Positions 25,858 to 34,080 are shown, numbered from the stretch's first letter. The stretch is DNA of 64,000 nt from an uncultured Collinsella sp. (GCA_934646865.1 CAKUEU010000002.1:1-64000), one strand, 5' to 3'. Translations and numbers: made by a program. Notes: generated by a model from the letters alone, not told the origin.

Positions 25858-27378
25858 GTGGCCCAAGAGACGTTTAGCGATCGCCTGCGACAGGCTATGT
25901 CCGATCGCGACGTTCGCCAGTCGGACGTGATTCGTGCATCGGAGATGCTCGGCAAAAAACTCGGCAAGAGTCAGATGAGCCAATATGTGAGCGGCAAGAC
26001 GATCCCGCGGCGCGATGTGGCAGAGCTGCTCGCCCGTATTTTGGAGGTCGATGTTACCTGGCTGCTCGCCAGTGACGCCGACCAAGGCGAGACGCCCTCG
26101 TTCCATAACGTTGACAAATCCGAACCTAGTCCCACGGCTCAAATTGCAAGGAGCACTACCATGCGCACTTTCTCTAAATCCACCAAGCTCGATAACGTCC
26201 TGTATGACGTGCGCGGCCCCGTCGTCGACGAGGCGGCCCGCATGGAGGACGAGGGCGAGCGCATCCTCAAGCTCAATATCGGCAACCCGGCGCCTTTTGG
26301 TTTCCGCACGCCCGATGAGGTCATCAAGGACATGCGCCAGCAGCTGCCCGACTGCGAGGGCTATTCCAACTCGCGCGGCCTGTTCTCCGCTCGCAAGGCG
26401 ATCATGCAGTATTCGCAGATCAAGGGCCTGCCCAACGTTCAGATGGAGCATATCTATACGGGCAACGGCGTGTCCGAGCTCATTCAGCTTTCGATGAACG
26501 CGCTGCTCGACAATGGCGACGAGATCCTGATCCCCAGCCCCGACTATCCGCTGTGGACGGCGTGCGCAACCCTTGCCGGCGGTCATCCCGTGCACTATCT
26601 GTGCGACGAGCAGGCCGATTGGTATCCCGACCTTGAGGATATGGAGTCCAAGATCACGAGCGCGACCAAGGCCCTCGTCATCATCAACCCCAACAACCCC
26701 ACGGGCTCGGTCTATCCGCGCGAGGTACTCGAGGGTATCGTCGAGATCGCGCGCAGGCATCAGCTGATGATCTTTGCCGACGAGATCTACGACCGCCTGT
26801 GCATGGACGGCTACGAGCACGTCTCGATTGCTTCGCTCGCGCCCGATCTGCCCTGCGTCACCTTTAGCGGCCTTTCCAAGTCACACATGATCGCGGGCTA
26901 CCGTATTGGCTGGATGGTGCTTTCGGGCAACCAGCGTTGCATGAGCGACTTTATTATGGGCATCAACATGCTTTCGAACATGCGCCTGTGCTCTAACGTT
27001 CCGGCTCAGTCGATCGTTCAGACGGCGCTCGGCGGTCATCAGTCGGTTAACGACTACATTCGCCCCGGCGGCCGTGTCTACGAGCAGCGTAACTTTGTGT
27101 ACGAGGCGCTTAGCAAGATCGATGGCATCTCGGTGGTCAAGCCGCGCGCGGCGTTCTACATCTTCCCCAAGATGGATGTGAAGAAGTTCAACATCACCGA
27201 CGACGAGCAGTTCGCCCTCGACCTGCTGCACGAGAAGAAGATTCTGATCACGCGCGGCGGCGGCTTTAACTGGGCCGAGCCCGACCACTTCCGCATCGTG
27301 TACCTGCCGCGCATGGAAGTGCTCAAAGAGTCCCTCGAAGACCTCGCCGACTTCTTCGATCATTATCGCCAGTCGTAG
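25858..27378 (+). CDS. HTH (XRE)-alanine aminotransferase fusion
   Basis: 506 residues. Residues about 5-72 form an XRE-type helix-turn-helix (RLRQAMSDRDVRQSDVIRAS, SQMSQYVSGKTIPRRD). After a 30-residue linker, residues 102-506 are a fold-type I PLP aminotransferase closely resembling AlaA: KLDNVLYDVRGPV, KLNIGNPAPFGF, INPNNPTG, and PLP-binding Lys341 in SGLSKSH. Start GTG 25858 follows AAGGAGG. A second start, ATG 26161, has AAGGAGC 8 bases upstream and would yield the enzyme alone. Likely makes alanine from pyruvate and glutamate while sensing and controlling its own promoter through TTGAAC sites. Confidence 0.9.
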   Translation: MAQETFSDRLRQAMSDRDVRQSDVIRASEMLGKKLGKSQMSQYVSGKTIPRRDVAELLARILEVDVTWLLASDADQGETPSFHNVDKSEPSPTAQIARSTTMRTFSKSTKLDNVLYDVRGPVVDEAARMEDEGERILKLNIGNPAPFGFRTPDEVIKDMRQQLPDCEGYSNSRGLFSARKAIMQYSQIKGLPNVQMEHIYTGNGVSELIQLSMNALLDNGDEILIPSPDYPLWTACATLAGGHPVHYLCDEQADWYPDLEDMESKITSATKALVIINPNNPTGSVYPREVLEGIVEIARRHQLMIFADEIYDRLCMDGYEHVSIASLAPDLPCVTFSGLSKSHMIAGYRIGWMVLSGNQRCMSDFIMGINMLSNMRLCSNVPAQSIVQTALGGHQSVNDYIRPGGRVYEQRNFVYEALSKIDGISVVKPRAAFYIFPKMDVKKFNITDDEQFALDLLHEKKILITRGGGFNWAEPDHFRIVYLPRMEVLKESLEDLADFFDHYRQS

Positions 27379-27401
27379 GGGATAGAAGCTCCGTACAACT
27401 G

Positions 27402-27440
27402 AAAGCGCCCTGCAGCCATTCGGCCGCGGGGCGCTTTTTC
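27402..27440 (+). terminator. Intrinsic terminator of the HTH-aminotransferase gene
   Basis: AAAGCGCCC pairs with GGGCGCTTT around an inner GC/GCC stem, ending in TTTTTCG. On the minus strand it also carries a T-run (from the AAA), so it may serve the facing deformylase gene as well. Confidence 0.85.
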
Positions 27441-27479
27441 GTGGATCCGTTGTCTCGCGTGACCTTCTTGAACTGGCGT

Positions 27480-27890
27480 CTAAATGACCACACCTTGGCA
27501 GTGGTCGATTTCGTGTTGGATGATTTCGGCGGTGTAGCCCGAGAAGTTTTTGATACGGCGGACGAAGTTCTCGTCCAGATACTCCACCTTAATGCGGCGA
27601 TAACGTGTGCAGGGGCGCTCGCCGACCAGCGAAAGGCATCCTTCGCTCGTCTGGTAGGCGTTGACCTGCTCAAGAATCTGTGGGTTGTACATGAGCAACG
27701 ACTTGCTGCCGTCCTTTACGCAAATGATGCGCTTGCGTACGCCGATCATGTTGGCGGCAAGCCCCACACACTCGTGCTCATGCTCGTGCAGCGTATCCAG
27801 AAGATCCTGCCCGGTCGCGGCATCTTCGGGGCCGGCGTCTTCGGAGGGTAGGCGTAAAAAGAACTCGGACTTCATGATGGGCTTGATCAT
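27480..27890 (-). CDS. def: Peptide deformylase (AANM variant)
   Basis: 136-residue peptide deformylase, which removes the formyl group from nascent proteins using Fe2+. Motif II EGCLS (83-87) and motif III HEIDH (126-130) are intact, with Cys85, His126 and His130 as metal ligands and Glu127 as catalytic base. Motif I reads VGLAANM, where the usual Gln is Met48; this AANMIG variant occurs in a subgroup of the family. ATG 27890 follows AAGGAG. It is shorter than typical (150-190). Given that the paralogue at 19633 lacks the catalytic Glu, this copy is the more likely enzyme of the two. Confidence 0.9.
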   Translation of the reverse strand: MIKPIMKSEFFLRLPSEDAGPEDAATGQDLLDTLHEHEHECVGLAANMIGVRKRIICVKDGSKSLLMYNPQILEQVNAYQTSEGCLSLVGERPCTRYRRIKVEYLDENFVRRIKNFSGYTAEIIQHEIDHCQGVVI

Positions 27891-28100
27891 GGCGGGCTCC
27901 TTATGGTGGGTGTTTGATTTAAGCCATGATACCGCGACATGTTGCATTAATGTGTGCACATAGATTCTGCAGCTAGATTGACGGACGACACCATAAACTA
28001 ATGGACGTTTTGCCGAGAGGCATGATTTATAAGCGCAAAGAGTGCGCGACGGGCCCCGCGAATGGGGCGATGATGCCCGAGAGGGCCAAGAAGGAGTCTC

Positions 28101-29012
28101 ATGTCTGAGAACGAAGAGATCATGAACGAGACCGAGAACGAGACCATGGCTGCCGAGGTTGAGGCAGTCGAGACCGTGGAGACCGAAGCTACCGAGGTTG
28201 AGGCTGCTGACGAGGTTTCCGCCGAGGAGGAGGCCGAGGTTGTCGAGGCCGCCGCTGATTACGATGACGAAGAGCTGATGGACAAGATGCAGAAGGCCGC
28301 CCGCCTGCTGCGTAGCCGTCGCTTTGCTATTTCCAAGGAGGAGGAGGCCAAGGCCGAGCGCATGGCGAACATTGAGCGCGCCATCAAGCTTCTTGACCTC
28401 AAGCCCAAGATGGAGCAGAAGGAGATGTCCGACCTGCTGGGCATGCGCCTTCGTGAGCTCGATGGCCTGATGGCCGAGGCCGAGGCTGCCGACCTGGTCG
28501 GCCGTATCGACGACGCTGAGGGCGACATGCGCAAGATCGTCGTCTTCGCTGCTGAGGATGCTGCCGAGGGCCTGACCGAGCTTGCCAACAAGAAGGAGAA
28601 GCTCCTGCCCGAGCTTTCTTACGAGGAGGCCACCGAGCTGATGGCTGCCCTCGATAAGGTTATCGCCCCGCTCGTCGCCATGGGCCTGGACGAGGACCGC
28701 GGTCCTCGCGGCGGTCGTGACGATCGCGGTGGCCGTGGCGGCGACCGTGGCGGTCGTGGCGGCTTTGGCGATCGCGGCGGCCGTGGCGGCGACCGTGGCG
28801 GTCGCGGTGGCGATCGCGGCGGCCGTGGCGGCTTTGGTGACCGTGGCGGCGACCGTGGCGGTCGTGGCGGCTTCGGCGGCAACCGTGGTGGCTATGGCGA
28901 CCGCGGTGGCAACCGTGGTGGCTTCGGCGGCAACCGTGGCAACGACCGTGGCGGTCGCGGTGGCGATCGTGGCGGCCGCAACGGCGGCGGCTTCCGCGGC
29001 AACCGATTCTAG
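28101..29012 (+). CDS. RGG-repeat protein with acidic N-terminus (unknown function)
   Basis: 303 residues in three parts: an acidic, Glu-rich N-terminus (1-60); a helical middle (61-190) with a winged-helix look (KMEQKEMSDLLGMRLRELDGLMAE, then a short beta segment MRKIVVFA); and a C-terminal tail (195-303) of arginine-glycine repeats such as DRGGRGG and FGGNRGG. RGG tails bind RNA in other proteins, so an RNA-binding or ribosome-linked role is inferred. Strong ribosome site AAGGAG and codon use biased to a few codons (cgt, ggc) suggest high expression. No family name can be assigned with certainty. Confidence 0.85.
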   Translation: MSENEEIMNETENETMAAEVEAVETVETEATEVEAADEVSAEEEAEVVEAAADYDDEELMDKMQKAARLLRSRRFAISKEEEAKAERMANIERAIKLLDLKPKMEQKEMSDLLGMRLRELDGLMAEAEAADLVGRIDDAEGDMRKIVVFAAEDAAEGLTELANKKEKLLPELSYEEATELMAALDKVIAPLVAMGLDEDRGPRGGRDDRGGRGGDRGGRGGFGDRGGRGGDRGGRGGDRGGRGGFGDRGGDRGGRGGFGGNRGGYGDRGGNRGGFGGNRGNDRGGRGGDRGGRNGGGFRGNRF

Positions 29013-29152
29013 TTACGGCGTTTTACCAAACGCCGTAACCGGCCGACGCTGCGCGCCCACCAGAGCGACAACTTGTCATTCAAAGAGGACGGCATGACCA
29101 GAAGGTCTATGCCGTCCTCTTTTCATGCCAATTTGTTCGCTCTGGTGGGCGC
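29012..29152. terminator. Nested hairpins after the RGG gene
   Basis: First a perfect 12-bp hairpin GTTACGGCGTTT/AAACGCCGTAAC (29012-29039) that overlaps the stop codon. Then a long stem of 19-20 bases (29053-29071 with 29133-29152; GCGCCCACCAGAGCGA paired with its complement, one base bulged) enclosing an inner stem AAAGAGGACGGCAT / ATGCCGTCCTCTTTT (29080-29124), which ends in four T and is a good terminator. Confidence 0.7.
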
Positions 29153-29230
29153 TCGCTGTCCGTTCTCTACCTGCGGCGTTGTCACGGTCCAAGGTAGTCA
29201 TTGGGGACGTTCTTAAATGACTAGTCAGAA

Positions 29231-29296
29231 TGAGAGTGGATAATCTCTCGGTTTTGGCCTGAATGTTGGCTTAAAGTGGGAGATTATCCACTCTCA
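29231..29296. repeat. 66-bp inverted repeat before pdxT 3' end
   Basis: Perfect 17-base arms TGAGAGTGGATAATCTC (29231-29247) and its complement (29280-29296) with a 32-base spacer, 40 bases past the pdxT stop. No U tract on either strand. The stretch 29013-29335 holds this and the preceding hairpins and no gene. Confidence 0.6.
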
Positions 29297-29335
29297 ATTT
29301 CTATGTGTCCGAAAATCCACTTTCGTTTTATCTGC

Positions 29336-29923
29336 CTACATTTGTAGGAATAGTTCGTGGAGGCGGGTGTCTTCGTCGAGTTCTGGGTGGAAGGTTACGC
29401 CTAGTTGGTTGCCTTGGCGGGCGGCAACGATGCGGCCGTCGACTTCGGCTAAGGCCTTGGCGTCACCGTGGACCTCGACGATGCGGGGTGCACGGATAAA
29501 CGTCAGCGGTACCTCGCCATCGATTCCGGTTACTTGCCCCTTGGTTCGAAAACTGCCGAGCTGTCGGCCGTAGGCGTTGCGCTCGACGAGCACATCCATG
29601 GTCGCCAAACGTGGCGTGCCCTTATCGTCATGGGCGGCAAGATCGTGCGCCAGCAGAATCAAGCCGGCGCAGGTGCCCAAGACGGGCATGCCCTCAACAA
29701 TGCGGGTGCGAAGCTCATCGAGCATACCAAGCTCGGCAAGTAACTTGCCCTGAACGGTGGACTCGCCGCCGGGGAGGACCAGACGGTCAAAGTCCTGCCT
29801 CAAATCAGCTGCCTGCCTCAGCTCAATACAACGTGTGCCTAGCTCGGACAGCCTTGCCTCGTGCTCGGCAAAAGCGCCTTGGACCGCCAGCACGGCGACC
29901 GTCTGGTCTGCGTAATCGCTCAT
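29336..29923 (-). CDS. pdxT: Pyridoxal 5'-phosphate synthase glutaminase subunit
   Basis: 195-residue class-I glutamine amidotransferase that supplies ammonia to PdxS for vitamin B6 synthesis. Triad residues are visible: nucleophile in GTCAGLILLA (about Cys84), and His-Glu in HPEL near the C-terminus; PGGEST forms the oxyanion loop. Begins with VAVLAVQGAFAEH, a strict PdxT signature. It starts 20 bases after the pdxS stop, so both are cotranscribed and assemble into the dodecamer-type synthase complex. Ribosome site AAAGGA. Confidence 0.97.
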   Translation of the reverse strand: MSDYADQTVAVLAVQGAFAEHEARLSELGTRCIELRQAADLRQDFDRLVLPGGESTVQGKLLAELGMLDELRTRIVEGMPVLGTCAGLILLAHDLAAHDDKGTPRLATMDVLVERNAYGRQLGSFRTKGQVTGIDGEVPLTFIRAPRIVEVHGDAKALAEVDGRIVAARQGNQLGVTFHPELDEDTRLHELFLQM

Positions 29924-29943
29924 GTGCGATCCTTTCTGCCGGA

Positions 29944-30834
29944 CTAGCGTCCGCGCTCCTCCATGATGATCTCGATCTCGTCGGCATTGATGCCGACCAT
30001 AGCCTCGCCCAGATCCTCCGAGAGCTCGGCGATGAGCTTGGCGTCGGTGAAGTTGGCCACGGCCTTGACGATGGCGGCGGCGCGCTTGGCGGGGTCGCCG
30101 CTCTTAAAGATGCCCGAGCCCACAAAGACGCCCTCGGCACCCAGCTGCATCATCAGCGCAGCGTCGGCAGGGGTCGCCACGCCGCCGGCGGCAAAGTTAA
30201 CGACGGGGAGCTTGCCCGTGGCATGGACCTCACGCACCAGCTCGACCGGAACCTGCAGCTGCTTGGCCGCCTCAAAGAGCTCGTCGTCACGCAGGGCAAC
30301 AACGTCGCGGATCTGCTTCTGGATCTTGCGCATGTGACGCACGGCCTGGACAACGTCACCCGTGCCCGGCTCGCCCTTGGTGCGGATCATCGTGGCGCCC
30401 TCGGCAACGCGGCGCAGCGCCTCGCCCAGGTCACGGGCACCGCAGACAAACGGCACGTCAAACTGGGTCTTGTCGATGTGGTAGACATCGTCGGCAGGGG
30501 AGAGGACCTCGGACTCATCGATGTAGTCGATCTCGATAGCTTGCAGGACCTGGGCCTCGACGATGTGGCCGATGCGGCACTTGGCCATAACGGGGATGGA
30601 GACGGCCTCCTGAATGCCCTTGATCATCTTGGGGTCACTCATGCGCGACACGCCACCGGCGGCACGGATATCGGCTGGAATGCGCTCGAGTGCCATGACG
30701 GCGCAGGCGCCCGCCTCCTCGGCGATGCGTGCCTGCTCGGGCGTGGTGACGTCCATGATGACGCCGCCCTTGAGCATCTGCGCGAGCTCGCGGTTGAGTT
30801 TGACGCGATCGGCCTTGCTGGTCTGTTCTGCCAT
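29944..30834 (-). CDS. pdxS: Pyridoxal 5'-phosphate synthase lyase subunit
   Basis: 296-residue TIM-barrel synthase that makes PLP from ribose 5-phosphate, glyceraldehyde 3-phosphate and ammonia delivered by PdxT. Highly conserved stretches are clear: [18 protein letters not shown], the lysine in [27 protein letters not shown], and phosphate loop [28 protein letters not shown]. Start ATG 30834 has AAGGGAG upstream; the frame reads further but the family begins here. First gene of pdxST, divergent from pdxR. Confidence 0.97.
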   Translation of the reverse strand: MAEQTSKADRVKLNRELAQMLKGGVIMDVTTPEQARIAEEAGACAVMALERIPADIRAAGGVSRMSDPKMIKGIQEAVSIPVMAKCRIGHIVEAQVLQAIEIDYIDESEVLSPADDVYHIDKTQFDVPFVCGARDLGEALRRVAEGATMIRTKGEPGTGDVVQAVRHMRKIQKQIRDVVALRDDELFEAAKQLQVPVELVREVHATGKLPVVNFAAGGVATPADAALMMQLGAEGVFVGSGIFKSGDPAKRAAAIVKAVANFTDAKLIAELSEDLGEAMVGINADEIEIIMEERGR

Positions 30835-30926
30835 GGTTGCTCCCTTGGTTGGCATGTGTATTGCTTGACGGAACATCCTATAGGGGAGCTGGGTATGGCG
30901 GAATACTCAGTTTTCGAGATAATAAC

Positions 30927-30968
30927 AAGGTCAGACTAATACCAGATTGAATGACACGATAAGGTCAG
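30927..30968. promoter_or_regulatory. AAGGTCAG direct repeats between pdxS and pdxR
   Basis: The octamer AAGGTCAG occurs at 30927-30934 and 30961-30968 in the same direction, 34 bases apart (about three helical turns), in the 145-base divergent intergenic region. MocR/PdxR-type regulators bind direct repeats, so these are candidate sites for control of both pdxST and pdxR. Confidence 0.55.
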
Positions 30969-30979
30969 GTGGCAAACTC

Positions 30980-32419
30980 ATGCTTGACTACAATTTGGAA
31001 CAACGCGGCGAAGCATCGCTCTATGAGTATGTTTACCAGCAAATTCGAGATGATATTGTTGCTGGCCGTATTGCGGCGGGGGAACATCTGCCGTCTAAGC
31101 GCACCTTTGCCAGTCATCTGGGAATCAGTGTCATTACTATTGAGAATGCATATAGCCAGTTACTTGCCGAGGGCTATATTTGTTCAATGCCGCGTCGTGG
31201 CTACTACGCCTGCGAGCTTCCGGATGCACCGGTTTTGGCTTCGGCTGCGGAGGGCATCGACCGAGATGCCGTCTCTGTGGGCCCCAGCGCGCATGATGTC
31301 AACGGACAGATCGAGCGATTCGACGCACTTTCTCCTTCCGCTTTGGAGGCGGCGCGGCTTTGGCAAAGCGCACTACGGGCGACGCTGACGTCCGAAGACG
31401 AGCGTGAAATCTTTTCGCCCGCACCGGCGCAGGGCACCGCTCGACTGCGACGTGCGATTGCGCACCATCTGCGCGGGACAAGGGGCATGAATGTCAATCC
31501 CGACAATATCGTTATCGGTGCGGGCGCCCAGCTGCTCGATACCATGTTGGTTCAGTTGCTTGGCGCGGACAAGGTGTATGCCGTCGAGGATCCAGGCTAT
31601 TTGCGCTTGACGCGCATCTATCAGGCCATGGGTTGCGAAGTGCGGCATGTCCCGTTGGATGCTGAGGGCGTGGACTTGAGCGCGCTGCAGAAAACCGGGA
31701 CCGATGTCCTTCACCTGATGCCGTCTCATCAGTATCCGACCGGTCTTGTGACGAGCATTGCACGTCGCTATGCGTTGCTGAGCTGGGCCGCCGAGCGGCC
31801 AGGTCGGTATCTCATCGAAGACGACTTTGATTGCGAGTTTCGTCTGGCTGGCAAGCCGATCCCCGCGCTCGCATCGATCGATGCTGCCCAATCGGTCATC
31901 TACACCAATACCTTTTCTAAGAGCCTGTCATCGGCGTTGCGTTTGGCGTACATGGTGTTGCCCGATGAGCTGATGGAACGGTTTGGGCGCGACCTTGGTT
32001 TTTACGCTTCGTCGGTGAGCTCTGTTGACCAGGTCGCTTTAGCGCGCTTGCTGGAATCGGGTGATTACGAGCGGCACGTGAACCGTGTGCGCGTGCGTGC
32101 TCGCGAGGCACGCGATGGCCTGGCAGCGCTTGTACGGAAAGCGTTTCCGGCAGGGGAGGTGTCGATCGAGCATGCAGACGCGGGCCTTTACTGCACCGTG
32201 GTTGCGGAGTGCGAAGCGGGCGGAAGCTCTTTTGCACGGGCCCTCATGCACTCAAGTATCCCTTTTATCGATATCAGTGATTGTTTTTGGTGTACCGATG
32301 GCGCATCTGTCCCTGAAAACTCAACTCAAATTCTTGTCCAGTATGACGATCTGAGCCCGAAAGTGCTTAATACCTTGGAATTGCAGCTAACGGGGGCGCT
32401 CTGCAACCTAAGTGAGTAG
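30980..32419 (+). CDS. pdxR: MocR-type (GntR/aminotransferase) regulator PdxR
   Basis: 479 residues. N-terminal GntR winged helix-turn-helix (SLYEYVYQQIRDDIVAGRIAAGEHLPSKRTFASHLGIS), a linker, then an aminotransferase-like fold with the PLP lysine in NTFSKSLSSALRLAYMV. Activates pdxST when PLP is low in related Actinobacteria and Firmicutes. It is divergent from pdxST, as expected. ATG 30980 has AGGTGG upstream; an ATG at 30947 is in frame without a ribosome site. Odd point: the last three residues Leu-Ser-Glu and the TAG stop are encoded by the left end of an inverted-repeat element that begins at 32408-32410. Confidence 0.93.
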   Translation: MLDYNLEQRGEASLYEYVYQQIRDDIVAGRIAAGEHLPSKRTFASHLGISVITIENAYSQLLAEGYICSMPRRGYYACELPDAPVLASAAEGIDRDAVSVGPSAHDVNGQIERFDALSPSALEAARLWQSALRATLTSEDEREIFSPAPAQGTARLRRAIAHHLRGTRGMNVNPDNIVIGAGAQLLDTMLVQLLGADKVYAVEDPGYLRLTRIYQAMGCEVRHVPLDAEGVDLSALQKTGTDVLHLMPSHQYPTGLVTSIARRYALLSWAAERPGRYLIEDDFDCEFRLAGKPIPALASIDAAQSVIYTNTFSKSLSSALRLAYMVLPDELMERFGRDLGFYASSVSSVDQVALARLLESGDYERHVNRVRVRAREARDGLAALVRKAFPAGEVSIEHADAGLYCTVVAECEAGGSSFARALMHSSIPFIDISDCFWCTDGASVPENSTQILVQYDDLSPKVLNTLELQLTGALCNLSE

Positions 32420-32528
32420 ACTTGTGGCACTTTGACGACCAGGCAGTTTTGTAACAAGCTATCTACCTGTGGTTTTGAGAAGCAGAATGACCGGTCTGCT
32501 CGGGGTGTTCCAAATAGTCTACTCACTT
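32410..32528. mobile_element. Inverted-repeat element copy 1 (MITE-like)
   Basis: 119-bp element beginning AAGTGAGTAGACT and ending with its complement AGTCTACTCACTT. Centre contains TACCTGTGGTTTT, a block shared with the other two copies. It carries no gene. Its left end supplies the stop codon of pdxR. No obvious target-site duplication flanks it. Confidence 0.7.
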
Positions 32529-32562
32529 GCCGCGCAAAGCTTCGGCGTGAGAAATAAAAGGG

Positions 32563-32628
32563 GTTTTCAACAGGGCTTCGTCCAGTTCTCGGTAAGTTTT
32601 TGGTCAGTTGGGGAGGGCTGTTGAAAAC
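32563..32628. promoter_or_regulatory. Inverted repeat upstream of the AbiEi/DUF559-like gene
   Basis: GTTTTCAACAG (32563-32573) and CTGTTGAAAAC (32618-32628) are perfect complements, 44 bases apart, in the 180 bases between element copy 1 and the next gene. It could be a regulatory site for that gene; no clear promoter boxes stand out. Confidence 0.4.
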
Positions 32629-32712
32629 TTAGCAGTCCGTTCGACGCCATTTTTTGGTGCGTTCGCGCCAATGCGAGACCGATTGGGTTGAAATTCGTGT
32701 TTTCCTGTGCCT

Positions 32713-33840
32713 ATGAAGGATCTGCTTTGTGACATATCGGCTTTTAGGTACTGGCGTTTGCCCCCTCAGGTTCGCGCTTTGTGTCCGCCGCTTCCACGGC
32801 CGGAAGAAGACCGGCAGCGATATGACCTCGCCCGTAACCCGACGGCTGCGGTTGCGCTCGGCTTTCCGTTGTATACATTGGTTCGGACGAGAAACAAGCG
32901 GACTTGTCCTGCCAGCATTAGGCAGCGGCTGTTCCTCGGCGAGCTCCCCAGGGAATCCGTGCTGGAAACGGAGCATGGATTTTTGATTACGTCTCCTCTA
33001 CTGACGGCATTCATCATGTTGCGGCATCTGACGGATCTTCAGCTTCTTTTGGTATTAGCGGAGATGTGCGGCTTGTTTGCGGTGTGCGCTCTGCCGGCGG
33101 CGCTTGAGGCGGAGCTTACGCGCGCAATTGATTCGGGCGCGATTTCGACAACGTTCGGTTGGGTGCGCTGCCCGTCCGAGGACGGCACTGCCTCAAATTT
33201 ATGGCGTCGAGACGCTTTGGTTTTGGGTGGAGACCTTGACCGTTTTTGTTCAGATGTTTGCGGGATGCGTTACGGCAATAGATTTATGGCGGTATCGCAA
33301 CTCGTTCCATTGGGTGCCGCGTCGCCTTTTGAGGTCGAGGCGTATTTGTTGCTTGGACTGCCGCGAGCCCTGGGAGGCGAAGGGTTCTGCGGCATAGAGC
33401 TCAATGTCGAAGTGACGCTAAGCACAAGTGCTCGAGCGATTGTGGGAAAGTCCCGTGTATATATCGACCTACTTCTTTCTTCGCCGGACGGCAGGCGACA
33501 GGTGGCCATTGAATGTCAGGGGAAGGCCTCGCACGGACGCGCAGGGGATGGCTTGCGTGACGCTGACCGCATGACAGCCCTTCAGGCCATGGGCTACGAT
33601 GTACTTCTCCTGACACACAGACAGATATCCGATGAGGGTAGATTCCGCGCGATTGTTAAGGCCGTATGCAGGATGCTCGATGTTGAATATCGTGATAAAA
33701 GCTCAGATGAGCAAAGGGCTGAGACATTACTTCGGTCTGAACTATTCGTTGACTGGACAAAATTGGGAGTAATTGACGGAAAGATGCCCGTTAGACACAA
33801 AACAGCTCGATCGTGGACGGCTGTGGTTCTAAGTGAGTAG
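32713..33840 (+). CDS. AbiEi-like/DUF559-like nuclease-fold protein (putative)
   Basis: About 375 residues. The middle part GELPRESVLETEHGFLITSPLLTAFIMLRHL resembles the segment that follows the winged helix in AbiEi-type proteins. The C-terminal part has the layout of DUF559, a Vsr-like PD-(D/E)XK fold: YIDLLL, then VAIECQGKASHGR, DADRMTALQAMGYDVLLLTHRQI. Candidate catalytic residues are the Asp of YIDLL and the Glu of IECQGK. Start uncertain: ATG 32713 or GTG 32707, neither with a good ribosome site. It lies exactly between two copies of a 120-bp inverted-repeat element, and the second copy provides its final Leu-Ser-Glu and stop. Defence or toxin function is inferred only. Confidence 0.65.
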   Translation: MKDLLCDISAFRYWRLPPQVRALCPPLPRPEEDRQRYDLARNPTAAVALGFPLYTLVRTRNKRTCPASIRQRLFLGELPRESVLETEHGFLITSPLLTAFIMLRHLTDLQLLLVLAEMCGLFAVCALPAALEAELTRAIDSGAISTTFGWVRCPSEDGTASNLWRRDALVLGGDLDRFCSDVCGMRYGNRFMAVSQLVPLGAASPFEVEAYLLLGLPRALGGEGFCGIELNVEVTLSTSARAIVGKSRVYIDLLLSSPDGRRQVAIECQGKASHGRAGDGLRDADRMTALQAMGYDVLLLTHRQISDEGRFRAIVKAVCRMLDVEYRDKSSDEQRAETLLRSELFVDWTKLGVIDGKMPVRHKTARSWTAVVLSE

Positions 33841-33951
33841 ACTTTTGGCACTTTGGCGACCATGCCGTTTTGCAACAAGTCATTTACCTGCGGCTTTATA
33901 AAGCAATATGGATGGTGTGCTCGGCAAGTTCCAAAAAGTCTACTCACTTAG
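33829..33951. mobile_element. Inverted-repeat element copy 2 (MITE-like)
   Basis: 123-bp element with perfect 18-base terminal inverted repeats CTAAGTGAGTAGACTTTT and complement. Inner block TTACCTGCGGCTTTATA matches the other copies. Its left end encodes the last residues and TAG stop of the preceding gene. After its right end a T-run (TTTTT) follows, so it may also end transcription. Confidence 0.75.
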
Positions 33952-34015
33952 TTTTTGACGAGATGCCAATGCCTAAGGCGGTCCTATTTCAGGGCGTTAA
34001 CGAGTCCTCGAGACA

Positions 34016-34046
34016 CAAAAAGGCCCGAATCGCGTGGTCCGGGCCT
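34016..34046 (-). terminator. Terminator of the rubrerythrin gene
   Basis: On the minus strand AGGCCCG / CGGGCCT stem with a 12-base loop is followed by TTTTTGTG, 35 bases after the stop codon. Confidence 0.88.
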
Positions 34047-34080
34047 CATTGAGCTAGAGGTTATGTCTCAGGCGGCTATC

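Noticed and set aside
28690-29010. Short direct repeats that could suggest a CRISPR array
   Set aside because: They encode RGG codons in frame, with no spacer structure and no cas genes.
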